NCBI GenBank assembly: GCA_019419555.1
Contig: DXZR01000003.1
Span: 33,364 to 97,363, forward strand
Length of the DNA stretch: 64,000 nt
Direction: 5' to 3'
Source: Collinsella sp.
Lineage (GTDB): Bacteria > Actinomycetota > Coriobacteriia > Coriobacteriales > Coriobacteriaceae
Shown here piece by piece: positions 1 to 7,839 of the stretch. Numbering within the stretch: the first letter of the stretch is position 1; each line of letters opens with the position of its first letter. The notes under the pieces are model-generated. The model was not told where the DNA came from, did no database searches, and saw only the letters and a program-made list of their open reading frames with translations. The translations under genes were made by a program, and so were the position numbers.

Positions 1-858
1 CTCGGCATGGTGCGTGCCGGCGAATATTCTTACGTCGTTGCTGACGTCCCCGGTCTCATCGAGGGCGCGAGCGAGGGCCGTGGCCTGGGTCACCAGTTCC
101 TGCGCCACATTGAGCGTACGGCACTCATCATGCACGTCGTCGATATGACGGGTGGTTTTGAGGATCGCGATCCGGTCGAGGACTATCGCATCATCAACCG
201 CGAGCTCGAGCAGTATGGCGCCGAGCTTTCGGAGCGTCCGCAGATCGTCGTTGCCAACAAGTGTGATGCGCCGGGCACGGCCGACAAGATTGCCGACCTT
301 AAGCGTGCGGCGCTCGACGATGGCCATATGTTCTTTGCCGTGTCTGCTGTTACGGGCGCCGGCCTCAACACGCTGATGCTTGCCGTGGGCGAGCAGGTGG
401 CTAAGCTTCGCGCCGAGCTGGCGGTCTCTGATGAGCCGGTCGATCTGCGCGACGAGGAGTGGGAGCGTCGCCGCCTGCAGCGCGAGAAGCGTTTCCGCAT
501 TGTCCAGGAAGAGCCCGGTGCCTTCCGCGTGGTCGGTCGTGCCATCGAGCGCATGGTCATCCAGACCGACTGGGAAAACGAGGAAGCCGTCATTTACCTG
601 CAGCATAAGTTTGCGCGTATGGGTGTTGACGACGCGCTCGAGAAGGCCGGTTGCCGTGCGGGCGACGAGGTCCGCATTTGCCAGCGCGCTTTTGACTTTG
701 AGGGCGCCGAGGACTTCTCGGAGTACGAAGAGCTCGAGGATGCTGGCGAGGACGTTGCCGTCGAGGCCATTGACGTGGCCGATGCTGCGGATGAGGGCGT
801 CGAGGTTGTCGATGCGGCGGATGCCGAGGACGATGCCGAGACCTCGGAGGGCGAGTAA
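1..858 (+). CDS. obgE: GTPase ObgE/CgtA, 3' part (5' end outside window)
   Basis: C-terminal 285 residues of the Obg GTPase, a ribosome-associated P-loop GTPase acting in 50S maturation and stress responses. The reading frame is open to base 1, so the Obg glycine-rich fold and the G1 P-loop lie upstream. Visible are G3 (DVPGLIEGAS), G4 (NKCD) and the G5-like SAVTGAG, followed by the C-terminal OCT domain (around FRIVQEEPGAFRV). The last 50 residues form a strongly acidic Asp/Glu/Ala tail, seen in several actinobacterial Obg proteins. It is followed 3 bases later by nadD and heads an obgE-nadD-yqeK-rsfS run, a common Gram-positive arrangement. Confidence 0.95.
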   Translation, partial: LGMVRAGEYSYVVADVPGLIEGASEGRGLGHQFLRHIERTALIMHVVDMTGGFEDRDPVEDYRIINRELEQYGAELSERPQIVVANKCDAPGTADKIADLKRAALDDGHMFFAVSAVTGAGLNTLMLAVGEQVAKLRAELAVSDEPVDLRDEEWERRRLQREKRFRIVQEEPGAFRVVGRAIERMVIQTDWENEEAVIYLQHKFARMGVDDALEKAGCRAGDEVRICQRAFDFEGAEDFSEYEELEDAGEDVAVEAIDVADAADEGVEVVDAADAEDDAETSEGE

Positions 859-861
859 GCC

Positions 862-1539
862 ATGTCGCTGCGCGGTGGAATCGGTCTGCCCGAGCTTCCT
901 CTAGAGGACGGGCAGGAGTTTAGGCTCGGCATTATGGGTGGCACCTTTGATCCCATCCATTACGGGCACCTGGTGACCGCTGAGCAGGCGCGTGAGTCCC
1001 TCGACTTGGATGCCGTGCTCTTTATGCCGGCGGGCACGCCTGCCTTTAAGCTTGACAAGCCGGTGACGCCTGCCGAGGATCGTTATGCCATGACGGTCCT
1101 CGCCACCGCCGCGAACCCGGCCTTTTTGGCGAGCCGGTTCGAGATCGACCGCCCGGGCGTAACCTATACGGCTGATACGCTTCATGCCCTTCGCGACTTT
1201 TACCCGCCGCAGGTAAAGCTCTACTTTATTACGGGCGCCGATGCGATTATCGATATCGTGACCTGGCATGATGCCGAACGAATCGCTGAGCTTGCTACCT
1301 TTATTGCGGCGACACGACCGGGCTTTGATATCGATACAGCGCGTGCCCGAATCAAAGAGTCGGGGCTGCCGTTCGACGTGCGCTATATTCAGATTCCGGC
1401 GCTGGCGATCAGCTCGACGAACATTCGTAAGCGAGTTGCCCGCGGCATGAGCGTGCGCTATCTTACGAGCGAGTCCGTGCTCGGCTACATTCGCAAACGC
1501 AGGCTATATGCCGATTTGGGCCAAGAAGATTTTGAGTGA
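862..1539 (+). CDS. nadD: Nicotinate-nucleotide adenylyltransferase
   Basis: Transfers AMP from ATP to nicotinate mononucleotide in NAD synthesis (cytoplasm). The 225-residue protein carries the nucleotidyltransferase signature GGTFDPIHYGH near residue 26 and the C-terminal ISSTNIRKR motif typical of NadD. An extra stretch of about 20 residues precedes the first beta strand (FRLGIMGGTF). The ATG at 862 follows obgE by 3 bases; a start closer to the core domain is possible but none has a better ribosome site. It sits between obgE and yqeK, as in many Gram-positive genomes. Confidence 0.94.
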   Translation: MSLRGGIGLPELPLEDGQEFRLGIMGGTFDPIHYGHLVTAEQARESLDLDAVLFMPAGTPAFKLDKPVTPAEDRYAMTVLATAANPAFLASRFEIDRPGVTYTADTLHALRDFYPPQVKLYFITGADAIIDIVTWHDAERIAELATFIAATRPGFDIDTARARIKESGLPFDVRYIQIPALAISSTNIRKRVARGMSVRYLTSESVLGYIRKRRLYADLGQEDFE

Positions 1540-1551
1540 TGGGGGTCTACG

Positions 1552-2160
1552 TTGTCGGTAGAGGATCAGTTTGAGGGCGATGAGCGCGCACTGCTCAAGC
1601 GCATTCAAGAGCTGCTCGATGTTCGCATGAAGGATAAGCGCAAGCGCTATGTGCATTCGCTGGGTGTTGCCGAGACCGCACTTCATCTGGCCGAGGTCTA
1701 CGGCGTTGACCGCTTTGATGCCGCTGCCGCCGGCTTGATCCACGACTGGGACAAGGTGCTTTCCGATGACGAGCTCGTGGCCCGCGCGCTTCACTATGGC
1801 ATCAAGGTTGCCGGCTCTCCTTCGGCCGCGACACCGCTGCTGCATGGCCCAGTTGCCGCCTATGAGCTTCCGCAGCTTATTCCCGGGCTGTCGCCGGCGG
1901 TCTTTCAGGCTGTCGACCGTCACACCGTGGGAGCTTGCGACATGACGCCGCTCGATATGGTGGTCTTTGTGGCCGATGCCATCGAGCCCAACCGCCACGG
2001 CGACTATGCGCATGCGCTGCGCAAGATGGTGGGGGAGTCGACGCTCGATGAGTTGTTCTTCTCCTGTTTTGCGCAGGGTTTGGTCTATGTGATCCAGTCC
2101 GGGCGTTATCTTTATCCCACGGCTATTACGATTTACAACCATTACGCCCAGCTACGCTAG
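1552..2160 (+). CDS. yqeK: HD-domain hydrolase YqeK (likely Ap4A hydrolase)
   Basis: 202-residue HD-superfamily phosphohydrolase of the YqeK group. Family members symmetrically hydrolyse diadenosine tetraphosphate. The metal-binding signature is visible as YVHSLGVAETA, then LIHDWDK, then a later histidine in LLHGP and the DRHTVG segment. The start is a TTG at 1552, about 12 bases after nadD; no in-frame ATG precedes the conserved region. The position between nadD and rsfS is the usual one and supports the assignment. The biochemical activity is inferred from the family. Confidence 0.9.
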   Translation: MSVEDQFEGDERALLKRIQELLDVRMKDKRKRYVHSLGVAETALHLAEVYGVDRFDAAAAGLIHDWDKVLSDDELVARALHYGIKVAGSPSAATPLLHGPVAAYELPQLIPGLSPAVFQAVDRHTVGACDMTPLDMVVFVADAIEPNRHGDYAHALRKMVGESTLDELFFSCFAQGLVYVIQSGRYLYPTAITIYNHYAQLR

Positions 2161-2188
2161 CTCGGGTGCGTCTAGAAAGAGGTATTCC

Positions 2189-2644
2189 ATGGCCGACGAG
2201 ACCATGACTGACGAGCAGATTCTCAAGGATGTGGAGCACAAGAGCTTCGCCGCCACGTCCGACCGCACCGCCGCCTCGCTGTCCGCGAGCGGTGTCGCCG
2301 CCGAGGATGTCGCCCGCGCCGCCGCGCAGGCCGCCTACGACAAGAAGGGCGAGGACGTTCAGGTGCTCGACCTGACTGAGCTTTCCGATGTGTGCGACTA
2401 CTTTGTCCTTGCTACCGGCACCAACAACCGCCAGGTTGATTCGATCGTCGACGAGATTGAGGAGAAGGTCGCCGAGGCTTGCGGCGAGCATCCGTTCTCC
2501 ATCGAGGGCCGCGAGCAGAAGACTTGGATGCTCATGGACTACGGTTCGGTTGTCGTCCACGTCTTCACTCCCGAAGCCCGCGACTTCTACCGCCTCGAGA
2601 AACTCTGGGGAGACGCCCCCCAGCTCCCCCTCAATCTCCTCTAG
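2189..2644 (+). CDS. rsfS: Ribosomal silencing factor RsfS
   Basis: DUF143/RsfS protein that binds ribosomal protein L14 on the 50S subunit and blocks subunit joining when nutrients are short. The family core starts near residue 47 (AAYDKKGEDVQVLDLTELS) and includes the DYFVLATG and DYGSVVVHVF signatures. An N-terminal extension of about 45 Ala/Thr-rich residues precedes it. AAAGAGG upstream supports the ATG at 2189. Last gene of the obgE operon; its stop codon touches the first copy of the GTAG-headed repeat, and an intrinsic terminator follows. Confidence 0.93.
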   Translation: MADETMTDEQILKDVEHKSFAATSDRTAASLSASGVAAEDVARAAAQAAYDKKGEDVQVLDLTELSDVCDYFVLATGTNNRQVDSIVDEIEEKVAEACGEHPFSIEGREQKTWMLMDYGSVVVHVFTPEARDFYRLEKLWGDAPQLPLNLL

Positions 2645-2672
2645 TAGCTCATTTGAGACGGGGTTTAGCTAC
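2644..2672 (+). repeat. REP-like palindromic element, copy 1
   Basis: Begins GTAGCTC, continues ATTTGAGACGGGGTTT and ends TAGCTAC; the outer GTAGCT/AGCTAC arms can pair. It overlaps the last base of the rsfS stop codon. Diverged member of the five-copy family around the RAYT gene. Confidence 0.7.
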
Positions 2673-2688
2673 CCTCACGCATATCGCC

Positions 2689-2728
2689 GGGCAGTTGCGG
2701 TTTTCCGCAGCTGCCCGCCTTTCTTTTT
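2689..2728 (+). terminator. Intrinsic terminator after rsfS
   Basis: GGGCAGTTGCGG pairs with CCGCAGCTGCCC across a TTTT loop (one wobble), followed by a T-rich run (CTTTCTTTTT). It lies between repeat copies 1 and 2. Confidence 0.85.
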
Positions 2729-2735
2729 GCCCAAA

Positions 2736-2768
2736 GTAGCTAATTTGGGACGGGGCTTTTTTAGCTAC
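2736..2768 (+). repeat. REP-like palindromic element, copy 2
   Basis: The cleanest copy: GTAGCTAA at 2736-2743 and its exact complement TTAGCTAC at 2761-2768 enclose TTTGGGACGGGGCTTTT. The GTAG head is the tetranucleotide known from REP sequences served by RAYT enzymes. Confidence 0.8.
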
Positions 2769-2869
2769 TACCTACCGTTCGCCGATAGAAGCGAGTTGCG
2801 GTTCATTGCGTGATATTTAGCTTTCCGACTCGGGTAACGTATTTGTTATCTGTAGAGGAGGAGATGCGT

Positions 2870-3619
2870 ATGACTCGGACCGCGCGGGAAATCTCTGTTT
2901 ACGGCTATTACCATGTCGTCCAAAAGGGCTGTGGTGGTCAGCTGATATTTGAGGATGCCGATGATCGGATATATTTGATTCGGTTGCTTGCCTCGAAATG
3001 CCGAAAATACGACGTCAATATCATTGCTTGGTGCCTTATGGACAACCATATTCACTTGTTGCTAGATGATGAACATGTTCACCTGAGCGATTGCATGCAC
3101 TCTGTTACGACTGCATATGCGATGTATTTCAACGCGAAAACCGGACGGAAGGGACCAGTTTTTCAGGATCGATTTAAGAGCGTGCCGATTCTTAACGATG
3201 ATCAGCTGCTCAACTGTGTGAGATATATTCACGATAATCCTGCGAAAGCCAGGATTGGGACTGCTTCACTATATCGTTGGAGCAGTTTTAGCGAATATAT
3301 GGGATACCCGGGTATTTGTATGACTGAATGTGTGCTAGGTTTGCTCGGAGATTCTCAGAGATTTTTTGCTTTCAGTACCTCGGGAGAACCGAATCGATAT
3401 TGCTTCCGTGACGGCGCTCATGTGAGCGACATAGATGCACTGGAGTTTGCACAGGCTCTCCTTAAACCGTATGAGCCTCACCACCTTAAAGATTTGCCTA
3501 AAGCCGTGCGCGACAACTACATCCGTACGCTCAAAAACGAGGGCTTTTCGATAAAGCAGATCGTGCGCCTCACGGGCATCGGTCACTGCACGATTCAGAA
3601 GGTCAAGCTCAATCAGTAG
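2870..3619 (+). CDS. REP-associated tyrosine transposase (RAYT, Y1/HUH type)
   Basis: 249-residue single-strand DNA transposase of the IS200-like Y1 superfamily. The HUH motif is H60-I-H62 in LMDNHIHLLL, and the likely nucleophile is Tyr119 in CVRYIHDNPAKA. A C-terminal segment (about 215-249, GFSIKQIVRLTGIGHCTIQK) looks like a helix-turn-helix. Two ATGs occur at 2864 and 2870; GAGGAG at 2858-2863 gives usable spacing only for 2870. The gene lacks the left/right ends of an IS200 element but is bracketed by five GTAG-headed palindromes, the hallmark of RAYT/REP pairs. Its codons are visibly richer in A/T than its neighbours, consistent with horizontal acquisition. Family members nick REP DNA and need not move themselves. 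Confidence 0.88.
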   Translation: MTRTAREISVYGYYHVVQKGCGGQLIFEDADDRIYLIRLLASKCRKYDVNIIAWCLMDNHIHLLLDDEHVHLSDCMHSVTTAYAMYFNAKTGRKGPVFQDRFKSVPILNDDQLLNCVRYIHDNPAKARIGTASLYRWSSFSEYMGYPGICMTECVLGLLGDSQRFFAFSTSGEPNRYCFRDGAHVSDIDALEFAQALLKPYEPHHLKDLPKAVRDNYIRTLKNEGFSIKQIVRLTGIGHCTIQKVKLNQ

Positions 3620-3639
3620 CTATTTGGGACAGAGTTTTG
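3616..3639 (+). repeat. REP-like element, copy 3 (left half only)
   Basis: GTAGCTATTTGGGACAGAG starts inside the last codons of the RAYT gene. The right arm TTAGCTAC is absent, so the copy is partial. Confidence 0.6.
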
Positions 3640-3664
3640 TTGCGGCGGGCAAACCGGACATCCG

Positions 3665-3701
3665 GGGTAGTCAATTTGGGACGGGGCTATTTTAGCTACC
3701 C
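3665..3701 (+). repeat. REP-like element, copy 4 (left arm of inverted pair)
   Basis: Contains GTAGTCAATTTGGGACGGGG and ends TTTTAGCTACCC. It is complementary over about 36 bases to copy 5, so copies 4 and 5 form an inverted pair (BIME-like) with a spacer of about 51 bases. Confidence 0.82.
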
Positions 3702-3752
3702 TTTGGCTGACGGTGAATGAATTAGGCCGAATGAATCTCAACCGATATATAG

Positions 3753-3788
3753 GGGTAGCTAAAATAGCCCCGTCCCAAATTGACTACC
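3753..3788 (-). repeat. REP-like element, copy 5 (right arm of inverted pair)
   Basis: Plus strand reads GGGTAGCTAAAATAGCCCCG then TCCCAAATTGACTACC, the exact reverse complement of copy 4 over 36 positions. In minus orientation it carries the same GTAG head and TTTGGGACGGGG core. Confidence 0.82.
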
Positions 3789-3834
3789 AATGCCGTGTCG
3801 GACGGAAGGCAGCAACCCCCCCGTCCAAAAAAGA

Positions 3835-5088
3835 CTAGTTATTGAAGCGGGATTGGCGGCCGAAGGAAAGGGCGGTGTCGCCGAATTTGTCTCGGACGGC
3901 GTCGATGGCGACGGAGAGGTCGCGGCGGTCGCTGGATTGGGCTCCGCGGTCATCGATCTCGCAGAACAGGTCAGTCTGGATGCCGCCTTGGTGGTCGAAG
4001 TCGCTCATGCCGATGCCCGCTAAGCGAACATGCATGCCATCCTGCCAGATGTTGTCGAGCAGTTCGAGTGCAACCGCCACGAAGATGTTCTCATCGTCGG
4101 TCGGATGAGGCAGCCGGCGCTGTGCCGTACGCCCGCTGCCATACGAATACTTAAGCTTGAGCGTTACCGTGGCACCCGTCAGCCCCTGACGGCGCAGGCG
4201 GCGTCCCACTGACTCTCCCAACAGCGCAATCGCCGCCTCAATATCCCCACGCTCAGTCAAATCTTTCGCAAAGGTGCGTTCATTGCTGACCGATTTGACC
4301 TCGCGCTCTTCATCGAGACTCGTGACTTCGGAGATTTCGAGTCCTTGCGCACGCTGGCGCATGCGTTCGCCGTTGACGCCAAAAATAGAGGCCAAGGTGG
4401 ATTCCGGTGCACGTGATAGCTCGCCGAGGGTGTAGATGCGCATGCGGCGCAGTCGCTCCTCGGCCGAGCGCCCGATGCCACTCATGGCAGATACCGGCAG
4501 CGCGGCCAAAAAGCGCTGCTCGGTTCCGGGGCGCACGATGGTCAGCCCAAACGGCTTATCCCGCTCGCTTGCGATTTTTGCGACCGTCTTGTTGCAGCCC
4601 ACGCCAATGGAGCAGGTCACTCCCAGCCCTGCCACGCGGTCGCTTATACGCCGCGCAACCAGCAGCGGGTCTTCGGGCGCAAAGCGACCCGGTGTGATAT
4701 CGATAAAGGCTTCGTCGATGGATACGCGCTCGACGCGCGGGGTCTCGTCGGCGAGAATCGCCATGACCTGCGCGCTCACCTCGCGGTAGCGATCAAAGTG
4801 CCCGTGCGTCCAAATGGCTTTCGGGCACAAGCGCCGCGCTTCGGCCGAGGCCATGGCAGAGTGCACGCCAAAGCGACGTGCCTCATACGAACACGTGGAC
4901 ACGACGCCACGCGAATCGGCGTCTCCGCCCACGATGAGCGGCTTGCCGCGCCATTCGGGATGATCGAGCATCTCCACGCTCGCAAAAAACGCATCGAGGT
5001 CCATCAGGCCCACCGCCGGACCCGTCCAGGGAGGCGGCGTGACGCCCGTGGCATCCTCATAACCGTATGTATGTTCGCGTCTTTCCAT
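3835..5088 (-). CDS. dinB: DNA polymerase IV (Y family, DinB)
   Basis: 417-residue error-prone translesion polymerase. The catalytic carboxylates are visible: D30 in LMDLDAFFASVE and D125/E126 in VSIDEAFID. The palm, thumb (helix-hairpin-helix around SAMSGIGRSAEERL) and little-finger domain (ERTFAKDLTERG) follow in order. An N-terminal extension of about 25 residues precedes the palm. On the minus strand, TATACT lies 6 bases upstream of the ATG at 5088, so the transcript may be leaderless. No LexA box was recognised upstream. The C-terminus lacks an obvious beta-clamp-binding motif; this is not certain from sequence alone. Confidence 0.94.
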   Translation of the reverse strand: MERREHTYGYEDATGVTPPPWTGPAVGLMDLDAFFASVEMLDHPEWRGKPLIVGGDADSRGVVSTCSYEARRFGVHSAMASAEARRLCPKAIWTHGHFDRYREVSAQVMAILADETPRVERVSIDEAFIDITPGRFAPEDPLLVARRISDRVAGLGVTCSIGVGCNKTVAKIASERDKPFGLTIVRPGTEQRFLAALPVSAMSGIGRSAEERLRRMRIYTLGELSRAPESTLASIFGVNGERMRQRAQGLEISEVTSLDEEREVKSVSNERTFAKDLTERGDIEAAIALLGESVGRRLRRQGLTGATVTLKLKYSYGSGRTAQRRLPHPTDDENIFVAVALELLDNIWQDGMHVRLAGIGMSDFDHQGGIQTDLFCEIDDRGAQSSDRRDLSVAIDAVRDKFGDTALSFGRQSRFNN

Positions 5089-5094
5089 GTCATG

Positions 5095-5100
5095 AGTATA
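5095..5100 (-). promoter_or_regulatory. Candidate -10 element of dinB
   Basis: TATACT on the minus strand, followed after 6 bases by the ATG. Transcription would start at or next to the start codon. No convincing -35 was seen. Confidence 0.4.
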
Positions 5101-5204
5101 CCGCGCAGCTCATGTGGGGTGCGTGTATGTGCTTGCAAATCCCGAATTCTTGTCTAAGATATGGATTTGCCCTCGACTACACCGAAGAAGTTGGTCTCAC
5201 GGAC

Positions 5205-5233
5205 TTCACCTGCCCGCGTCGATGGCGTATTAT
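5205..5233 (+). promoter_or_regulatory. Candidate promoter of the rpsP operon
   Basis: TTCACC and TATTAT spaced by 17 bases, about 57 bases before the rpsP start. An alternative pair, TTGCAA (5133-5138) and TAAGAT (5155-5160) with a 16-base spacer, lies further upstream. The choice cannot be made by eye. Confidence 0.4.
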
Positions 5234-5289
5234 GTTCAACTGTTTGTTTGTAGTTGCAGCCTAAAGCTGCTTGGTTGGAGGAGTTTCCT

Positions 5290-5631
5290 TTGGCAGTCAA
5301 GATTCGCCTTGCTCGTCACGGCGCTAAGAAGCGTCCGTACTACCGTGTCGTCGTCGCCGATTCCCGCGCCCCGCGTGACGGTCGTATCATCGAGGAGGTT
5401 GGCCGCTACAACCCGATGACCGCCCCCAAGACCATCAACCTCGACCTCGAGAAGATCGCCGACTGGCAGTCCAAGGGCGCTCAGCTTACCGACGCCGTCG
5501 CCGCTCTGGTCAAGGCCGCCAACGAGGGCGAGAAGACCGAGACCGTCGTCAAGAAGTCCAAGAAGCAGCTCGCCAAAGAGGCCGAGGCCGCTAAGGCTGC
5601 CGCTGAGGCCGCTGAGGGCGCCGAGGAGTAA
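5290..5631 (+). CDS. rpsP: 30S ribosomal protein S16
   Basis: Ribosomal protein bS16, needed for 30S assembly. The start is a TTG at 5290: the family N-terminus AVKIRLARHGAKKRPYYRVV follows immediately, and GGAGGAG at 5277-5283 is well spaced. The core is about 80 residues (PRDGRIIEEVGRYNP is diagnostic), extended by about 30 residues rich in Lys, Ala and Glu. First gene of the classic rpsP-khpA-rimM-trmD operon. Confidence 0.95.
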   Translation: MAVKIRLARHGAKKRPYYRVVVADSRAPRDGRIIEEVGRYNPMTAPKTINLDLEKIADWQSKGAQLTDAVAALVKAANEGEKTETVVKKSKKQLAKEAEAAKAAAEAAEGAEE

Positions 5632-5634
5632 ATC

Positions 5635-5919
5635 GTGCCTGAGGTTGACGCTGCACAGCTCGAGGGTGAGGCAATGCTCTCAGATCGCATCGCCGATCTC
5701 GTCGAATATCTCGTTGTTCAGATCGTCGACGACCCGGATTCCGTGAGCCTTGAGGTCATCGATGGTGACGACGCCTCTACAATTGAGGTTTCGGTCGCCG
5801 AGGATGACGTCGCTAAGGTCATCGGCCGTCGTGGCCGTACCATCAAGGCCATTCGCACGCTCGCCCGTGCACTGGCCGCTCGCCTCGACACTGCTGTCGA
5901 GGTAGAGGTTCTGGGCTAG
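5635..5919 (+). CDS. khpA: KH-domain RNA-binding protein KhpA
   Basis: 94-residue protein with a single KH fold; the RNA-binding GXXG loop is G64-R-R-G67 in VIGRRGRTIK. Homologues between rpsP and rimM bind many RNAs, often together with KhpB/Jag. GTG at 5635 is taken as the start, 3 bases after rpsP; an internal ATG at 5674 would also leave the KH domain intact. Role in this organism is inferred. Confidence 0.9.
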   Translation: MPEVDAAQLEGEAMLSDRIADLVEYLVVQIVDDPDSVSLEVIDGDDASTIEVSVAEDDVAKVIGRRGRTIKAIRTLARALAARLDTAVEVEVLG

Positions 5920-5923
5920 GACC

Positions 5924-6445
5924 TTGAGGTCCCAGTACAAAAACATCGCCCGTGTGGTCAAGCCGCACGGAAGGAAGGGGGAGGTCCTCGCGCAGCCGCT
6001 GCGGGGGCTTCCTTCTGTATTAGAGCCGGGTATGCGCGTCGCCCTGACGCCGCCGGCGCTCAAGCGCGACCGCTTTTGCACGGTCGTGTCCGTCACCGAT
6101 ACGGGCGATGGCGATCTGGTCTCGTTTGAGGGCATTGACGACTTGACGGCCGCCGAGGGTATCACGGGATGCTACGTGCTGGCAAATCGTGACGATTTTG
6201 AGCTCGATTCGCTCGACGCTGCCTATACCGACCTGATGGGTCGCGAGGTGGTCGACGAGCGCTTCGGTTCGCTCGGCACGATTGTCGAGATCATGTCGAC
6301 GCCCGCTAACGATGTTTGGGTTGTCGAGGGTGATCGGTACGGCGAGGTACTGATTCCCGTGATCGAGCAGGTCGTGCTCGATCTTCCCGACACAGGAACA
6401 ATTTCCGTCCACGCTATGGACGGCCTGATCGATATGGACAATTAG
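5924..6445 (+). CDS. rimM: Ribosome maturation factor RimM
   Basis: 173-residue factor for late 30S maturation, binding S19 near the 3' domain of 16S rRNA. The N-terminal RimM barrel starts with IARVVKPHGRKGEVLAQPL, followed by the PRC-barrel-like C-terminal domain (LMGREVVDERFGSLGTIVEI and GEVLIPVIEQVV). The start is TTG at 5924, 4 bases after khpA; no ATG or GTG is closer to the conserved N-terminus. trmD follows after 10 bases. Confidence 0.92.
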   Translation: MRSQYKNIARVVKPHGRKGEVLAQPLRGLPSVLEPGMRVALTPPALKRDRFCTVVSVTDTGDGDLVSFEGIDDLTAAEGITGCYVLANRDDFELDSLDAAYTDLMGREVVDERFGSLGTIVEIMSTPANDVWVVEGDRYGEVLIPVIEQVVLDLPDTGTISVHAMDGLIDMDN

Positions 6446-6455
6446 GGAGGACAAC

Positions 6456-7214
6456 ATGCTGATCGAGACCCTTTCGGTCTTTCCCGAGATGTTTGAGCCC
6501 GTCATGTCCACGTCGATTTTGGGCCGCGCCCGCAAGGCCGGCCTTTTTGATTTTAAGGCGTATAACCTGCGCGACTGGACGCACGACCGCCATCGTACCG
6601 TCGATGACGAGCCGTACGGCGGCGGGCAGGGCATGCTCATGAAGGTTGAGCCTATCGCAGAGGCCATCGAGGCCATTAGCGCAGAGGGTCCCAAGCCCAC
6701 TGTGGTGTTCTTTACCCCCTGTGGCGAGCCTTTTACGCAGCATGTGGCCGAGCGCCTGCTCAAAAGTGAGCGCCTGCTGTTTGTGTGCAGTCGCTACGAG
6801 GGCGTCGACGAGCGCGCGTATGCGTATGCCGATGAGCGTCTGTCGATCGGCGACTACGTGCTCACGGGCGGCGAGCTTCCCGCTATGGTCGTTGCCGATG
6901 CCGTCGTACGCCTGATTCCCGGCGCCCTTGGTGACGAAATGAGCAACGTCGACGAGTCATTCTCGACCGCCGAGGACGGAGGACTGCTCGAGTACGCGCA
7001 GTACACCCGCCCCGCCGAGTTCAACGGCGAGGGCGTGCCGCCGGTGCTTGTGAGCGGCGATCACGCCAAGGTCGATGCCTGGCGTCGCAAGAACGCCATC
7101 GAGCGCACCTGCTGCTGGCGTCCCGATCTGATCGAGACAGCGCGGCTCACACCCGAGGAGCGCGCTTACGCGCAGGAGATTCTTGACGCTTCGTATTCGC
7201 AGAGCGAGGAGTGA
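6456..7214 (+). CDS. trmD: tRNA (guanine37-N1)-methyltransferase
   Basis: SPOUT-class enzyme that methylates G37 next to the anticodon using S-adenosylmethionine and prevents +1 frameshifting. Signatures include MLIETLSVFPEMFEP at the N-terminus, DDEPYGGGQGM, and the trefoil-knot cofactor loop SIGDYVLTGGELPAMV. At 252 residues it has the usual length. AGGGAGGA upstream of the ATG is a strong ribosome site. Its end touches lepB. Confidence 0.96.
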   Translation: MLIETLSVFPEMFEPVMSTSILGRARKAGLFDFKAYNLRDWTHDRHRTVDDEPYGGGQGMLMKVEPIAEAIEAISAEGPKPTVVFFTPCGEPFTQHVAERLLKSERLLFVCSRYEGVDERAYAYADERLSIGDYVLTGGELPAMVVADAVVRLIPGALGDEMSNVDESFSTAEDGGLLEYAQYTRPAEFNGEGVPPVLVSGDHAKVDAWRRKNAIERTCCWRPDLIETARLTPEERAYAQEILDASYSQSEE

Positions 7215-7216
7215 GT

Positions 7217-7780
7217 ATGGTTCCTACGCAACATTCCGCGTTGAGGGGCGCTTTTGAGTGGATCGCGGTCATCGCGATTGCGCTCGTGGCCACGTTCCTG
7301 ATCCGTACCTTTGTGGTCGAGCCCTTTGTGGTGCCCACCGGTTCTATGGAGGACACGATCGAGATTGGCGACCAGATCCTGGCGCAAAAGGTGAGCCTCG
7401 AGCTCGGTCAGCCTGTCAGCCAAGGCGATATCGTGGTGTTTCACAACCCCGATGGCACCTCCGAGCATGATGTTCTCGTCAAGCGTGTTATTGCCACGGC
7501 CGGCCAGACGGTCGACCTGCAGGATGGCAAGGTGGTCGTTGACGGCCAAGCGCTCGACGAGGACTATACGACGGGCATGAGCTGGCCACTTTCGGTCCAA
7601 GCGCCCGGTGCTCAGGTAAGCTATCCCTACACCGTTCCCGACGGGTGCGTGTGGGTGATGGGCGACAACCGCGAAAACTCTGCCGACTCACGCTACTTTG
7701 GTCCCGTCGATCGCTCTGATTTGATCGCCGTGGCACTCGTGCGCTACTGGCCGCTCAACCGCATCGGCGCTATCGACTAA
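7217..7780 (+). CDS. lepB: Signal peptidase I
   Basis: Membrane serine protease that removes signal peptides from exported proteins. The 187-residue protein has one N-terminal transmembrane helix (about 13-33) and then the S26 catalytic domain: nucleophile Ser43 in PTGSMEDTI, general base Lys89 in VLVKRVIATAGQ, and the GDNRENSADSRYFG motif. GAGGAG ends at 7211 and favours the ATG at 7217; a GTG at 7211 overlapping the trmD stop is the alternative. In many Gram-positives it lies in this rpsP-trmD-rplS-rnhB neighbourhood; here rplS lies 7 kb away. Confidence 0.93.
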   Translation: MVPTQHSALRGAFEWIAVIAIALVATFLIRTFVVEPFVVPTGSMEDTIEIGDQILAQKVSLELGQPVSQGDIVVFHNPDGTSEHDVLVKRVIATAGQTVDLQDGKVVVDGQALDEDYTTGMSWPLSVQAPGAQVSYPYTVPDGCVWVMGDNRENSADSRYFGPVDRSDLIAVALVRYWPLNRIGAID

Positions 7781-7787
7781 AAACCGC

Positions 7788-7793
7788 TATAGT
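7788..7793 (+). promoter_or_regulatory. Candidate -10 element upstream of glyQ
   Basis: TATAGT preceded by CGC (compare the TGCTATAGT of rpmB and rpsT). It lies 46 bases before the glyQ start; no clear -35. Confidence 0.35.
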
Positions 7794-7839
7794 ACAGTAC
7801 CTAACCGTGTAATCGTTTCGACGAGGGGATATTAGAGGC

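Noticed and set aside
3791..3822. Sequence GTCGGACGGAAGGCAGCA resembling the GGAAGGAAGCAG loop of signal recognition particle RNA
   Set aside because: The flanks do not form the symmetric internal-loop stem of SRP domain IV, and the only stem (GGACGG with CCGTCC) has the wrong geometry; it lies beside a REP copy.
5060..5080. LexA-like half site (CGAACATAC) near the dinB start
   Set aside because: No second half site, and it lies inside the coding sequence.
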